This document shows positions 11,928 through 22,749 of a stretch of 64,000 nt of DNA, piece by piece. The notes beneath the pieces are model-generated. The model did not search any database, had not been told where the DNA came from, and saw only the letters and a list, made by a program, of their open reading frames with translations. Origin of the DNA: Microstegium vimineum. Taxonomy: Eukaryota; Streptophyta; Magnoliopsida; Poales; Poaceae. The stretch spans positions 15,267,840-15,331,839 of the forward strand of contig CM039130.1 in assembly GCA_022036555.1 (NCBI GenBank), in the 5' to 3' direction. Made by a program: the position numbers and the translations under genes. Positions within the stretch are counted from its first letter, which is position 1; every line of letters starts with the position of its first letter.

Positions 11928-12664
11928 TAAAACTCTTCTTCAGGACCGACTGCTTGGATCGGTGTAATGCGGTAATCGGCAACTTTGAGGAACTCCGTAT
12001 CCCAAGCTTCACCTGATATGCATCTGGTTTGCTCATAAGTTTCTGATTCTGCCGACGCAACGATCGATGAGGCCTCACTTCGGACGACTTCAATCTTGTC
12101 TCCGACCCACTGCACAAGGCTTTGATGCATGGTGGAAGGAATACAGCAATTGGCGTGGATCCAATCCCTTCCTAGGAGTAAGTTGTAGGTGCCTTTGCCA
12201 CTGATTACGAAAAATGTTGTCGGCAAAGTTTTACTGCCGATGGTTAACTCAACACATACGGCTCCCATAGCTGGCGACACATTGCCTTCAAAGTCTTTGA
12301 GCTTCATGTCCGTTTTGACTAAGTCTTGGTCGCCCTTTCCAAGCTTCCTGAACATGACATATGGCATTATGTTTATTGACGCGCCGCCATCTACCAATAT
12401 CTTCGTTACAGGCTGTCCATCCACTTTACCCTTGACAAATAGAGCCCTTAAGTGCTGCCTTTCATCGTCGGCAGGTTTCTCAAAGACAGCTGCCATTGGA
12501 TCCAAGACCAATTGCGCCATTTCTGCAGCCTCCTCTTCGTCACTGACAGGTGTCATGAACTCCATCGGCAATATGACAACCATATTGATTTCTGCCGATG
12601 GATCCCTATCCTTGCGCTTTGGCCTCCACTGCTTTTCCCTTGAAGGATTGTCATTGTCATACAA
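11927..12664 (-). pseudogene. Gypsy aspartic protease segment
   Basis: The motif ILVDGGASINIMP is a retropepsin-type active site (DGGAS in place of the usual DTG/DSG), followed by the flap-like region and YNLLLGRDWI. It is in frame with gag and separated from it only by a TGA at 12692-12694, which could be a decayed CGA codon. The protease would cut the Gag-Pol polyprotein in particles. Confidence 0.87.
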
Positions 12665-12691
12665 GTCATTTTGACGTTCGCGCTGAATTCT

Positions 12692-15538
12692 TCATTTCTG
12701 AGTCTTCGTCAGACCCTTAGGGCACCACTGAGGAAGTTTAGTTTTCCAAATAGGTTGGTGCCGTCTCTCACTGCTTGTGTCGACACCACTCCTGATGTTT
12801 GGATCTCTGGAGAATACTTCTTCATCAGGCACTCTTGCATTGGCCATCTCCTCCAACTCCTCTTGATCCACACGTCTGCCAAGCCTACTATGCGCGCTGA
12901 GCTTGCCCCCCAGTCGGTCATGTGCCGATTTCTTCTCTCTGAGCGGCCTGGCATACCTGGATGCTCGATCATCAAAACAAGGTTTCTTACCTGACCGATC
13001 GGTAGCATAATATCCATTGCATTCAGGACAATTATCAGCAGTAGGTAGCTTGATGCCTTCTTCCCAGCAGTGAACGAAGAAGGGACACTTCCAGTGGTCC
13101 TTATGCCGAAGCCACTCTTGGTACTCTTCTTCCTGCCGATGTCGCTCCTCTTGCGATTGCCGATACTCTCGCCTTGGCTGCTTATGTGTGATTATAACAC
13201 CAGGAGCCCTCTTGGCACTGCTACCTTCATCGGCAACGTTCTTACCCTTTCTATCATCGGCAAATCTCCTCTCGTCGCGCTCAGCCACTTGATGGTTAGG
13301 GTCCACCGATGCATTCTTCCTGGTAGCTTCCGATGTTAGCACTTTAGTTTTTCCATTAGTTTCCACCATATTATTTGGAAACGGGTGCTGATCAATCTTC
13401 ATCAGTTTCTGGACTTTAGAATTTTCAAATTTGATTCGTCCAGATTCAATTTCTGACTGCAACTGCTGCTTGAATACCTTGCAGTCATTGGTACTATGCG
13501 AAGTCGCATTGTGCCACTTGCAATACCTGATCTTTCTGAGCTCTTCGGTCGATGGAATTACTTGGTTAGGCGCTAACCTGATTCGCCCTTCTTGAAGTAA
13601 TAAGTCAAACATCCTATCGGCCTTGGTGATGTCAAAGGTGAAGCTTTCAGCTTCTTTCTGGACGAACGGACAAGACACAGATTTCTTATCCTTCACCCAT
13701 TCGGCCGCACCGATGCTTAGCTCTTCATCTGACCCAGAATCTTCTTCTTGCCCGATGAAGGTCACCTTCTTATTCCAAGTCTTCCTAGGTTCAAAGGTTT
13801 TGATATCTTGATCGGCAATCCTTTGCACCAGATGACTTAAACTTTCAAATTCTTGCGACGCATACTTATCTTTGATATGCGGCAGTAGTCCTTGGAAAGC
13901 CAAATCTGCTAGTTGTCGATCATCAAGTACTAGGCTGTAGCACTTATTCTTCACGTCTCGTAGCCTCTGAACAAAGTTCTCTACCGATTCGTCATTGCGT
14001 TGCCTCAACTTGACCAAATCGGTAAGCTTCTTTTCATGTACACCCGCGAAGAAATACTTGTGAAATTGTTTTTCTAGATCGGCCTAAGTAATCACAGAGT
14101 TTGGAGGTAATGATATAAACCATGTGAAGGCTGATCCATACAATGATGATGAGAACAATCTCACCCTCAGTTCCTCTCTACTGGCAGCTTCTCCGCATTG
14201 GATAATGAAGCGGTTGATGTGCTCCATCGTTGATGTGTCATCTTGGCCCGAGAACTTGGTAAAATCAGGCACTTTGTACCGATTTGGGAGAGGAATCAAA
14301 TCATAAGACGGAGGATACGGTGTCCGATAAGAATATGTATTAACTCTGGGTTTAATGCCGAATTGCTCTTTCATCACTTCGGCGATCTTACCGGTCTAGT
14401 ATGCATCCTGCTCTTGCCGACTCATTGGCTGGTTGTTGACTAGTGGAGTTGGCTGATGCGCCTCTTCAAGTCTTGGTAGAAGATGATGTGGAGTAGTCAC
14501 AGGCGCAACACCAGTCATCTGGACGTTATGCATCGGCTGATTTGCCGATGGGTAATTTTGAACATTTACTGGATTAGGCTGAGTTATCATATTCATCGGC
14601 TGCTATATCGATGGTCCACTCTGAGTGTTGGCTGGACTTCCATACTGATACATTAGTACGCCAGGCTATTGAACTGGCGGCTTAGTCCATCCAGGATTAT
14701 AAATCATCAGCATGTGACTTACCGATGGCTGATAGCTGACTGGCATCTGCTGCCTCTGCATCTTAGAGTAATCAACAAATTGGTTACCTTGATGTGCTAT
14801 TACCCCGGCCTGAGGATTTACCAGCATAGGTTGACTTCCAGTTGCTATACTGTGTTGCATCGGCACAGAGCTTGCCGATGGTGGCATCAGAGGTATTTTA
14901 GGAATCACTTGGAAATCTTCTGATGGCACTTGTACAGTTGGAGAGGGTGTAGAGTAATGCATCATGGGGGCCACCAGCTATGATTGCATTGCCGATGCCG
15001 TGGAGCCTTTCCAAGCTGAACTATCTCCCTGCACTAGATTAGAACCAGCGGATGGATTTAAAGGCATACCGTAACCCCACCAGTTGGCAGGCGCTGGATG
15101 ATTTTGCATAACAGGTCCTGACATTGCCGACGCCACTGGATCTGCACTAAGATTGATGATGCTTTTAGGACTTGGTCTTGGCGGTGTAGCCACATCGGCA
15201 GACGGATCCACAGGAGTGGATGATGCCATTGGGGCTACCGATGGGTTTATAGATGCCGATCCAGGTTGATGATACGCTGGACCAACATATTGAGGTGCAT
15301 GTCCTTCTTTGAATGATTGCATAACAGTGTTGTACATAGTATTGGACAACACATTGGAGTGACTAATTAATGCTTGATTTAAGGCAGAATTAACCATCTC
15401 TTGTAACTTACCAGGATTGACATCATACGTGACCTGCCGCGGCAACGGCGGGTCTTGCTTCTGGATTGCTTCGTCGCTCCTACTTAGGCTGAAGGATTTC
15501 AGATACAATTGCTTGTACTCCTCCATAGTCCGCTCCAT
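12692..15538 (-). pseudogene. Gypsy gag (interrupted by five TAG codons)
   Basis: One frame runs through 14978-15538, 14666-14974, 14396-14596, 14084-14377 and 12692-14017, cut by TAG at 14978, 14666, 14603, 14396 and 14084. The N-terminal part is Pro/Ser/Gln-rich; the middle has the retrotransposon gag capsid pattern (TKFSGQDDTSTMEHINRFI, then LRQRNDESVENFVQRLRDV). The C-terminal part is basic, with Cys/His pairs (CKWHNATSHSTNDC) that may act as the nucleic-acid-binding knuckle. All five breaks being TAG fits loss of CAG codons by cytosine decay. Confidence 0.85.
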
Positions 15539-15633
15539 GGCCAGCCTCTGATCATCTTTTAGATGGCCTCGGAGACCTCAATGACGTTCCTTTGGTTAAC
15601 GTCGGAGTTATCACCCATGATAGATGTGTAATT

Positions 15634-15652
15634 GGTCCCACCGGGTGTGCCA
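15634..15652 (-). promoter_or_regulatory. Candidate primer-binding site of the Gypsy element
   Basis: Read on the minus strand, TGGCACACCCGGTGGGACC starts seven bases inside the 5' LTR. It begins with TGG, as a site pairing with the CCA end of a tRNA must. I could not assign the tRNA. Confidence 0.55.
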
Positions 15653-15659
15653 AAAGAGG

Positions 15660-16678
15660 TGTTGACACAAAAAGCGTCAGGATCTGCGAACACCTCGGGC
15701 TATTACCTGAAATTCGATATCCAAGGTGTGCCAGTCGATTTGACCAGTTAATCGACAAGGACGATAACTAGAACCAGATCCAGACAAGGCAACGGCGATA
15801 CGCCCGGATGCCAAGACTCAGACTTGTTTCAAGATAACTAGAGCAGAGCTGAACGAGACAACAGCGATGTGCCCGGATGTCAAGGCTCAGATTACTCCCA
15901 CACGGAACTTGCAAGGGTTTGACGGAGATCAAGGTGATGCAGCCCGTCGAAGCTTGAAGAACTCGTAGATAAACTATGAATAATGCGATAAAAGGGTAGA
16001 TTGCATTGAAAGTAAATAAGAGTAATTGATTTGTTTGATAGATTGATTCCCTTTTACGCAGCCCTTGGGCACATATTTATACTCCCGCATGGAGAGTTGT
16101 ACAGAGACACGACTCGTACCTTTCCTAAACAAAACTCCTAACTTTAAGGAAATAACGGACTCGCGCAGGAGCCGGACCCAAATAACAATATTATTTTCCT
16201 AAACAAACACCCCTATTTTAAAGGAAACAAACGACTCGTGCAAGAATCGGACTCAAACTACTATAACAATACTGGTATAAAATCACCAGTTTCCTTATGT
16301 CCTTCCTTCGATGAAAACTTTTCATCAGCAAATTCCTTCAATCCGTGACTTCCTTCTTTCGCCACCGGCAATCTTCTGCTGACGTCAACCGCCACATCAC
16401 CCTGTACCCATCGACATCATCTCCTCATCGGCAATCGGCATCGGCAACATCTCCTCATCGGCAATCGGCATCGGCAACTTTGCAGTTCTGGTGACTTGAC
16501 TTCACCAATTAACCCTTATCGGCAAGAATCATCCAGCTCCCATTGGCAAAACTTATCTTTCCTGCAGCATTCTTTCCCATCGGTAAATTCGACTGATAAC
16601 TTTCCGATGCCGATAGAAAACAGCCACCGATCAACACAAGTCAGCTCATTTGACACGTGCCGAAAAACGGTGTCAACA
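15660..16678 (-). repeat. Gypsy 5' LTR
   Basis: Same family and ends as 2811-3817. By eye, differences are few and mostly transitions; it also carries one extra copy of a unit of about 30 bp containing CTCATCGGCAATCGGC. On the minus strand this LTR precedes gag and would hold the promoter of the genomic RNA. Confidence 0.95.
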
Positions 16679-16683
16679 GCTCC
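16679..16683. repeat. Target-site duplication GCTCC, right copy
   Basis: Partner of 2806-2810. After it the Copia reading continues into the RT linker. Confidence 0.95.
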
Positions 16684-18498
16684 CTAGTCAAGCCTCTGTG
16701 CCTGTAGCCGGCACTGCCGGACCCAGCAGACAGGCAGCAGCTAGCCCCTCACCTGCCACTCGAAGGAACCTACAACCTATCTTTGAAGAGCATGCATATG
16801 ATGACCAAGCTGAGCAACAAGAAGCCACAGAATACCCAAGATTGAGGCAAACAATTCAAAAGGATCATCCCATTGACAATATACTTGGGAGTCTCCGAAG
16901 GGGGGTAACTACTCGTTCACATTTGGCAATTTTTTATCAATTTTACTCTCTTGTCTCCTCTTTGGAACCTCTCAAGGTTGAGCAAGCTCTAGATGATCCA
17001 GATTGGGTGATGGCTATGCAAGAAGAGCTCAACAACTTTGAGCAAAATCAAGTTTGGTCCTTAGTGGAAAGACCAAATACCAATGTGATTGGAACCAAAT
17101 GGGTCTTCCGCAACAAGCAAGATGAGAAAGGCGTGGTGACAAGGAACAAGGCAAGATTGGTGGCTCAAGGCTTCACTCAAGTGGAGGGCTTGGACTTTGA
17201 AGAGACATATGCACCGGTGGCTAGACTTGAAGCAATTCAAATGCTTCTAGCCTATGCTACCCATCATGACTTCAAGCTGTATCAAATGGATGTGAAGAGT
17301 GCATTCCTCAATGGCCCCATTCAAGAATTGGTCTATGTTGAGCAGCCATCGGGCTTTGAAGATCCCAAGTTCCCTCATCATGTCTTCAAGCTCCATAAGG
17401 CGCTCTATGGGCTTAAGCAAGCACCAAGAGCACGGTATGAATGCCTTAAGGAATTTCTACTCAAACAAGACTTTGAAATAGGCAAAGCGGATCCTACTCT
17501 CTTCACTCATAAATTCAATAATGATATCTTTGTGTGCCAAATATATGTCGATGACATAATATTTGGTAGTACTAACCAATCCTTTTGTGATGAGTTTAGT
17601 AGGATTATGACTAAAAGATTTGAGATGTCTATGATGGGTGAGCTAAAGTTCTTCCTCGGTTTTCAAATCAAGCAACTCAAGGAAGGGACTTTCTTATGCC
17701 AAACCAAGTACACCCATGATATGTTAAGAAAGTTTAACATGGTGAATGCAAAGCCAATCAAAACTCCCATGCCAACTAATGGACATCTTGATCTTGATGA
17801 AGGAGGGAAATCCGTGGACATAAAGGTATATCGCTCCATGATCGGCTCTCTCCTTTACTTATGTGCATCTAGGCCAGACATAATGCTTAGTGTGTGCATG
17901 TGTGCTAGATTTCAAGCTAACCCGAAAGAGTGCCACTTAGTGGCCGTTAAGAGAATCTTGAGATATCTAGTTTTCACTCCTAACCTTGGCTTATGGTATC
18001 CTAAGGGCTCTAAGTTCGATCTACTTGGGTATTCGGATTCCGATTACGCCGGTTGCAAGGTAGACCGAAAAAGCACTTCGGGGACGTGTCAATTCCTTGG
18101 ACGGTCCCTAGTGTCTTGGAGTTCTAAAAAGAAAAATTGTGTAGCCATTTTCCACCGCCGAGGCCGAGTATGTTGCAGTCGGCGCATGTTGTGCTCAACT
18201 ACTTTGGATGAGGCAAACCTTAAAAGATTTTGGATGTCAATTCACCAAGATACCTCTCTTGTGTGACAACGAGAGTGCCATCAAACTCGCAAATCACATA
18301 GTTAGTCACTCTAGAACAAAACACATAGACATCTGTCATCACTTCTTGACAGACCACGAATTAAAATGAGATATCGCAATTCGCCATGTGAGCACCGAAA
18401 AGCAACTAGCCGATATCTTCACTAAGCCTCTCGATGAGACAAGATTTTGTGCTTTGCGTAGTGAGCTGAATATACTTGACTCTCATAACGTGGTTTGA
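16684..18498 (+). pseudogene. Copia reverse transcriptase and RNase H
   Basis: After a low-complexity linker the Copia RT is well preserved: [43 protein letters not shown], the active-site YVDDIIFGS and [18 protein letters not shown] at the start of RNase H. A frame change near 18150 moves the rest of RNase H (AEAEY, then [12 protein letters not shown], then ADIFTKPLDE) into another frame, and a TGA lies at about 18367. The reading ends at the TGA at 18496-18498. The linker holds the family motif CCGGCACTGCCGG at 16708-16720. Confidence 0.92.
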
Positions 18499-19385
18499 AC
18501 TATAGCACACATTTGTTTGTCCACCTAGCGACTTAGGCAAAACTTTGAAAATTTCAATTATGTGCTTCAAAATCAATTTTGAAAGAAACTTGAATTTGTT
18601 GGTCATAATATGATTGATGATTTGCTTAATTACCAGCATATGGCAAGGGGTATGTGTCCACAATTGCATAAATATATAGTATAAAGGTGTCATAGTGCCT
18701 CACTGCCTGGCAAGGCTAGCAATGCCGGGGTGCCCGACAGTGCCGGGACTTAAGGGCACCGAGCCTGTCGGGCCCAAGTCCAATCCCTCGGGTTCTTCTT
18801 TATTTCCTACCCCAGACCCGAGGGGACTCCATCCCAACCCGTTTCTTCCCCAACAAAACTCTCTCCCTCTCCTCTCTCAACCCTAAGGAGACCTAGGGAG
18901 CCCGGAGGTCCCTCTCTTCCCCCCGGCAGTGCTGCCCCTTTGGAGGTGCTGCCATTGGAGGAGGTGTGGAGGATCTTCCTCCATGCATCAAGTTCCATTC
19001 AAGCTCGACCTTCTTCATCTCCTTCCCTCTCTTTCAAAGGTAATAACTTGAAACCCTAGGTTGGTTCGATCTATGCAATGTACGGATTTTGAGATGAGAT
19101 TTAGGTTGTTAGTAGTTGCATTATGTATGGTGATGTACCTCTAGTTGTTAGATTTAATCAAAACCTAGTTTCAATGGAGGATTGATGGAGCTTGCATTGG
19201 TGCTGTCTGCACCAGGCCGACAGTGCCGGGCCAGAGGCCGGCAGTGCCGGACCCCTGGTGACAACGCTGCTGCACATGCTCCTACAATCGTCCATTGACC
19301 CTAGTTTTTGGTTCAATCTCTCCACTAGAGTTTCAGTTACTATTCTAAGTGCAGCAACTTAACCTTTTCTCTTTTAAATGCATAG
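18499..19385 (+). promoter_or_regulatory. Spacer with TATA-like sequence and possible leader intron before the env-position ORF
   Basis: AT-rich sequence up to about 18690 holds TAAATATATAGTATAAAG at 18669-18686. Then comes a GC-rich leader with several partial copies of the palindrome-like motif (18712-18760, 19213-19250). A donor-like CAAAG/GTAATA lies at 19039/19040 and an acceptor-like TGCATAG directly before ATG at 19386. Together they look like promoter, leader exon and leader intron of a separately transcribed accessory gene, inferred from sequence only. Confidence 0.4.
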
Positions 19386-20900
19386 ATGGACGCCGGAGGA
19401 TAGAGTTGTGCAGGAAGAAAGGTGGCAAGGTCAAAGGCTCGTACTCCCCTAGCTGATGATGGCCTGAATCCCAGGCAGAGGATAATTCAAGAGGAAAAAT
19501 TGCAAAGGATAGATAGAACAATCAGAGATGATGTTTGCCCTAGAACACCTCCAGACTTGGGTTTGTTCAATGCTTTTCATCTTAATGAGCATCCTGAGGA
19601 GGTGCTTGTCAGAGAGCCTCAGGACACCCGTGCAAGACAAAGGGTGAGCTATCAAAGTCAGTGGAGGACTGTCCAAGAGCAGAGGGCCATCTATCCCTAT
19701 GATGTGCCAAAGGACATGGGGGTGGATTACATGTTCTGGAACACTTTTCACTCAGACTACTATTCCAGTGTTCTCTTTCATGCTACCAAGCCCAAGATCA
19801 TCAAGATGAAGTATGTTGATTGGGAGCATCTAGAGAACAAGAGAGACCCTGTGTTTGACAGGATTATTGACCAGTGCAGACAGCTAGGTATGTATGAGTG
19901 GATGGGCTTTCAGAATGGCTGGAACACTGAGATCATCCATCAGTTTTATGCCACTTACTACCTTGATAGGGAGAATCATATGATGCACTGGATGACAGAG
20001 GGCAGGCACTATAGGCTTGACTATGTGACTTTTGCCCGCCTTCTAGGCTTTGGTGAGGATGATAGAGCATGCTTCAATGTTCATGATAAAAGAGGGCTGA
20101 CAAATGAGGAGATTTCACAGCTCTACATTGAGCCTCAATATGCAGATGGTCTTGTGAAGGGTTTGAGGAGTAAGTATTACATCTTGAACAATCTCTTCAG
20201 GACCACACTCTATCCCAAGGTAGGATCTGCTTCAAACCTCTATGTCAAGCCAAAGAATGTGCTTCAGAGGATGAGAGGTGAAGCACCACCATTTTCAGTG
20301 GCATGTTTCCTTTGGGATGAGATCTTCCTTGTTGCTGATGATGCTAGGAAGGGGCTTCCTTATGCTCCCTACCTCATGTTCATAATTAAGATGGTGACTG
20401 GTCAGATCTACAACAAGGACATTGTCCATGAGCCTTTCAGAGCAGAGAAGGTCATTCACTCTTCAGCAGTTCAGGAGATAGTGACTCCTCCTAGAGACAG
20501 TACCAGGGTAGCAGCCCCTGACCTTTCTAAGTCCTCCAGAGCAGCTACCAGAGGCAGGAAGAAGGGTAAGCTTGGTAGGATGTTGAAGAAGATCTTTGCT
20601 GACATTTGTTATGCCAATGACCATGCTTATCAGACAAGGCTGGGGATCAGGCAGCTCAGACAGGAGCAAGGCCTCAGACAGATTCCTTCTCCTACACCTC
20701 CACCACATCTCAGTGAGGAGTCTACTTATGATGAGGAAGATGAGGATGAGGAGGAGGAGATCCAGCAGCCACAGACTCGGAGATGCAGCAAGCGTGCATC
20801 TTCTCCCAGTGTTCACTTCACCGCTCCTGATGATGATGATGATGAAGATGAAGATGAACAAGATGATGATGATGACCATATGGAGGAGGACAACGACTAG
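19386..20900 (+). pseudogene. Env-position accessory ORF of the Copia element
   Basis: An ATG at 19386 is followed by TAG after five codons. From 19422 the same frame is open for 492 codons to the stop at 20898-20900, with no early ATG. The N-terminal two thirds hold a conserved-looking block (FYATYY ... WMTEGRHYRLDYVTFARLL) of the kind found in plant transposon-associated proteins, with a cognate at 62437-63324. A Lys/Arg-rich segment and a Glu/Asp-only tail end the protein. I see no signal peptide or clear membrane segment, so envelope function is not supported. Its role is unknown. Confidence 0.65.
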
Positions 20901-20958
20901 CTTGTGTTTTTTTCTTTTTTTTGCTTGGTTCTTTTTCTCCTTTTTGATGACTTGTTGC

Positions 20959-21511
20959 CAAAGGGGGAGAATTACTAAGTGAAGGGGTACAACTTGGGTA
21001 CAACTTCTTCGACACTTAAGTAATATTGCTCCTATTTTACTGTAATATTGCCACTTAAGTACTTTATTTGTGTCATTTGTGAACATGTACTCTCTCATAT
21101 ATATCATGCTTGTCTTAGTGTGCTTTTAGCTTATCTTTATATCTTGTTGTGTGGTCCTGTGTTAGCTTCCGCAGCCTTGCTGGTGGAAGCTAGACCGGCA
21201 GTGCCGAGCTTCAGGCCGGCAGTGCCGGACTACTGTCAACAGCAAGCAACTCTGTTGTGTTGAGACAGGTTCATATGCATCACGTATATTCTTGTGACAC
21301 TTTTTTAGCACCCCACAGCAGCCATGGATGTAGGGGGAGCCCCATTTCACTCCAATGTGTAAATCTTAGCCTTTTATGCCAAAGTGGAAATTCAAATTCC
21401 TATTCACATATTTAGGGGGAGTTCCTACACCCATGACTTGCATTGTCTCAGATTATTATTCACTTTTGTAAGCTCTAAGTGTGTTGTCATCAATCACAAA
21501 AAGGGAGAGAT
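20959..21511 (+). repeat. Four polypurine-tract-like G-rich runs before the Copia 3' LTR
   Basis: AAGGGGGAGA at 20961, TAGGGGGAGC at 21331, TTTAGGGGGAG near 21411 and AAAAGGGAGAGAT at 21499 are near copies of one purine motif. Only the last touches the LTR and is the likely plus-strand primer. Two partial GC motif copies (21194-21206, 21216-21228) lie among them. Confidence 0.7.
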
Positions 21512-22749
21512 TGAAAGTGCAATCAAGCCTTAAGTGGGTTTTGGTGACATGACAACACAACTAAAGAACTAATGAGACTTTACAAGTATGACAAGTAGGT
21601 TAAACTTAAGGAGGTTGATGAACAGGTTAACGGACCCCTCCAATTACAAAAGTGCATGGCAACAAGTTCAAAGGAGTTTAAATTCATTTTATACTTTGAA
21701 ATTGAGTTAGGTATGTCGTACTATTAAGAGGGATTCAATACGCATGCCAACAAGTGAACCAAATGCAATATCTATCCAAATACATCACACCTCCACATAC
21801 ATAGAAGACAAATCAGCCAACTATTCGAAGATCCATTCTTTGCTGGTTCTGCTAGGCCGGCAGTCAGACCGGCAGTGCCGGGCCCTAGGTCGGCACTGCC
21901 GCGACTTGTTCTGACCGTTGAGCAGTGAAGGGGTATTTAACACCTCCTCACTCCCCCCAACGGCTAGTTCTGCTATTCCATTCATTCAGCTTCGTGAAAC
22001 AGACAGAGAAAACTCTCTTCTTGCTCTTCTCTTCTCCCTTGGTGCTCAACCACTCTCCTCCATTGATTTGCAATCACCCTTTGAGAGATTGGGCCCCCAA
22101 GCTTGAGAAGAAGCTTCTCCCTCAGATCTTCAACTCCTACAAGTATTTGGTTTGCGTGGTGGCCGGCGGTTTGAGTTCTTTACTCTTGGAGCTTTGCTCC
22201 TAGTCGGCTAGAGGTTGCCCTTGAGCTTGCCTCCTTCGTGTGGCAGCCTAAAGAAGTTTGTATCACCCAACTATTGCTAATACATTCCTCTCATCTCAAG
22301 AGTTTATTCTCTTGACTTGAGACCGAGGAAAGAGCAAGCCTTGTATGGCGAGTTTGAGCCTTGTGTGGCGCACCTCAACAACGTGGACGTAGGCAAGCCT
22401 TGGTGGCGAGCTGAACCACGGGTCAAATCTTATGTCCCCTTGTATTTGTCTCTATACTTTGATAAATATTGTTTGCAAGGTGATTTTTAGGGTTTGGACT
22501 CGATCTACTCGGTGGGTGTGTTGCTACCACTTTTAGGTGGTGCTAGAGGTTCCCTACACCTTTAGGAAGGTTTCTATTCAAGCACAATTTACATTCAGTC
22601 CTTACATTTTGAATTGTGTCTCTGTTCTGGTGACCAGCACTGCTGCTCTTAGCCCAGCAGTGCCGGTCTGTAACTGACAGAAAGTTGTTAAGTTTTATAA
22701 ACAAGCTTATTCACCACCCCCACCCCTCTAGGCTAATCAGATCCTTACA
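21512..22749 (+). repeat. Copia 3' LTR (SIRE-like family)
   Basis: It starts TGAAAGTGC directly after a polypurine tract and ends CCTTACA. Its second half matches, inverted, the solo LTR at 48515-50750, including the segment around GATCTACTCGGTGGGTGTG. Three copies of the GC motif lie near 21855-21902 and more degenerate ones near 22640-22670. The flanking bases after it begin GTGAT, but the matching duplication would lie before the window. Confidence 0.88.

Larger units (their letters stand above)
2811..16678 (-). mobile_element. Complete Gypsy (Ty3-type, Tat-lineage-like) LTR retrotransposon nested in Copia
   Basis: Two near-identical LTRs of 1007 and 1019 bp (TGTTGACA...TGTCAACA), flanking GCTCC duplications and a 13.9-kb span define the element. 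Gag, protease, RT, RNase H and integrase run on the minus strand, so 15660-16678 is the 5' LTR. A second RNase H-like domain between RT and integrase and a long region between integrase and the 3' LTR holding an antisense gene are Tat-lineage traits (as in Grande and RIRE2-type elements). Frameshifts and stops make this copy non-autonomous, although the similar LTRs suggest a fairly young insertion. Confidence 0.93.
1..22749 (+). mobile_element. SIRE/Maximus-like Copia LTR retrotransposon, 5' end outside window, interrupted by a nested Gypsy element
   Basis: Gag, protease, integrase, reverse transcriptase and RNase H-like segments follow in Copia order (integrase before RT), and are followed by an extra ORF and a 3' LTR. 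The Copia reading is broken at 2810 and resumes at 16684 after the nested Gypsy element and its 5-bp duplication. The extra ORF between pol and the 3' LTR is a SIRE/Maximus-type trait. Frameshifts and stops in gag, integrase and RNase H show that this copy is dead. The 5' LTR lies before the window, so the insertion duplication cannot be tested. Confidence 0.88.

Noticed and set aside
15634..15652. Naming the primer tRNA
   Set aside because: The pairing tRNA could not be fixed without a tRNA set, so only a candidate site is given.
19422..19424. GTG as start codon of the env-position ORF
   Set aside because: Plant genes start at ATG. The likely start is ATG 19386 followed by a premature TAG.
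19386..20900. Viral-type envelope protein
   Set aside because: No signal peptide, membrane anchor or cleavage site is visible; only the position recalls env.
20463..21107. Minus-strand ORF of 214 codons
   Set aside because: Shadow of the acidic GAT/GAA tail of the env-position ORF, giving poly-Ile/His sequence.
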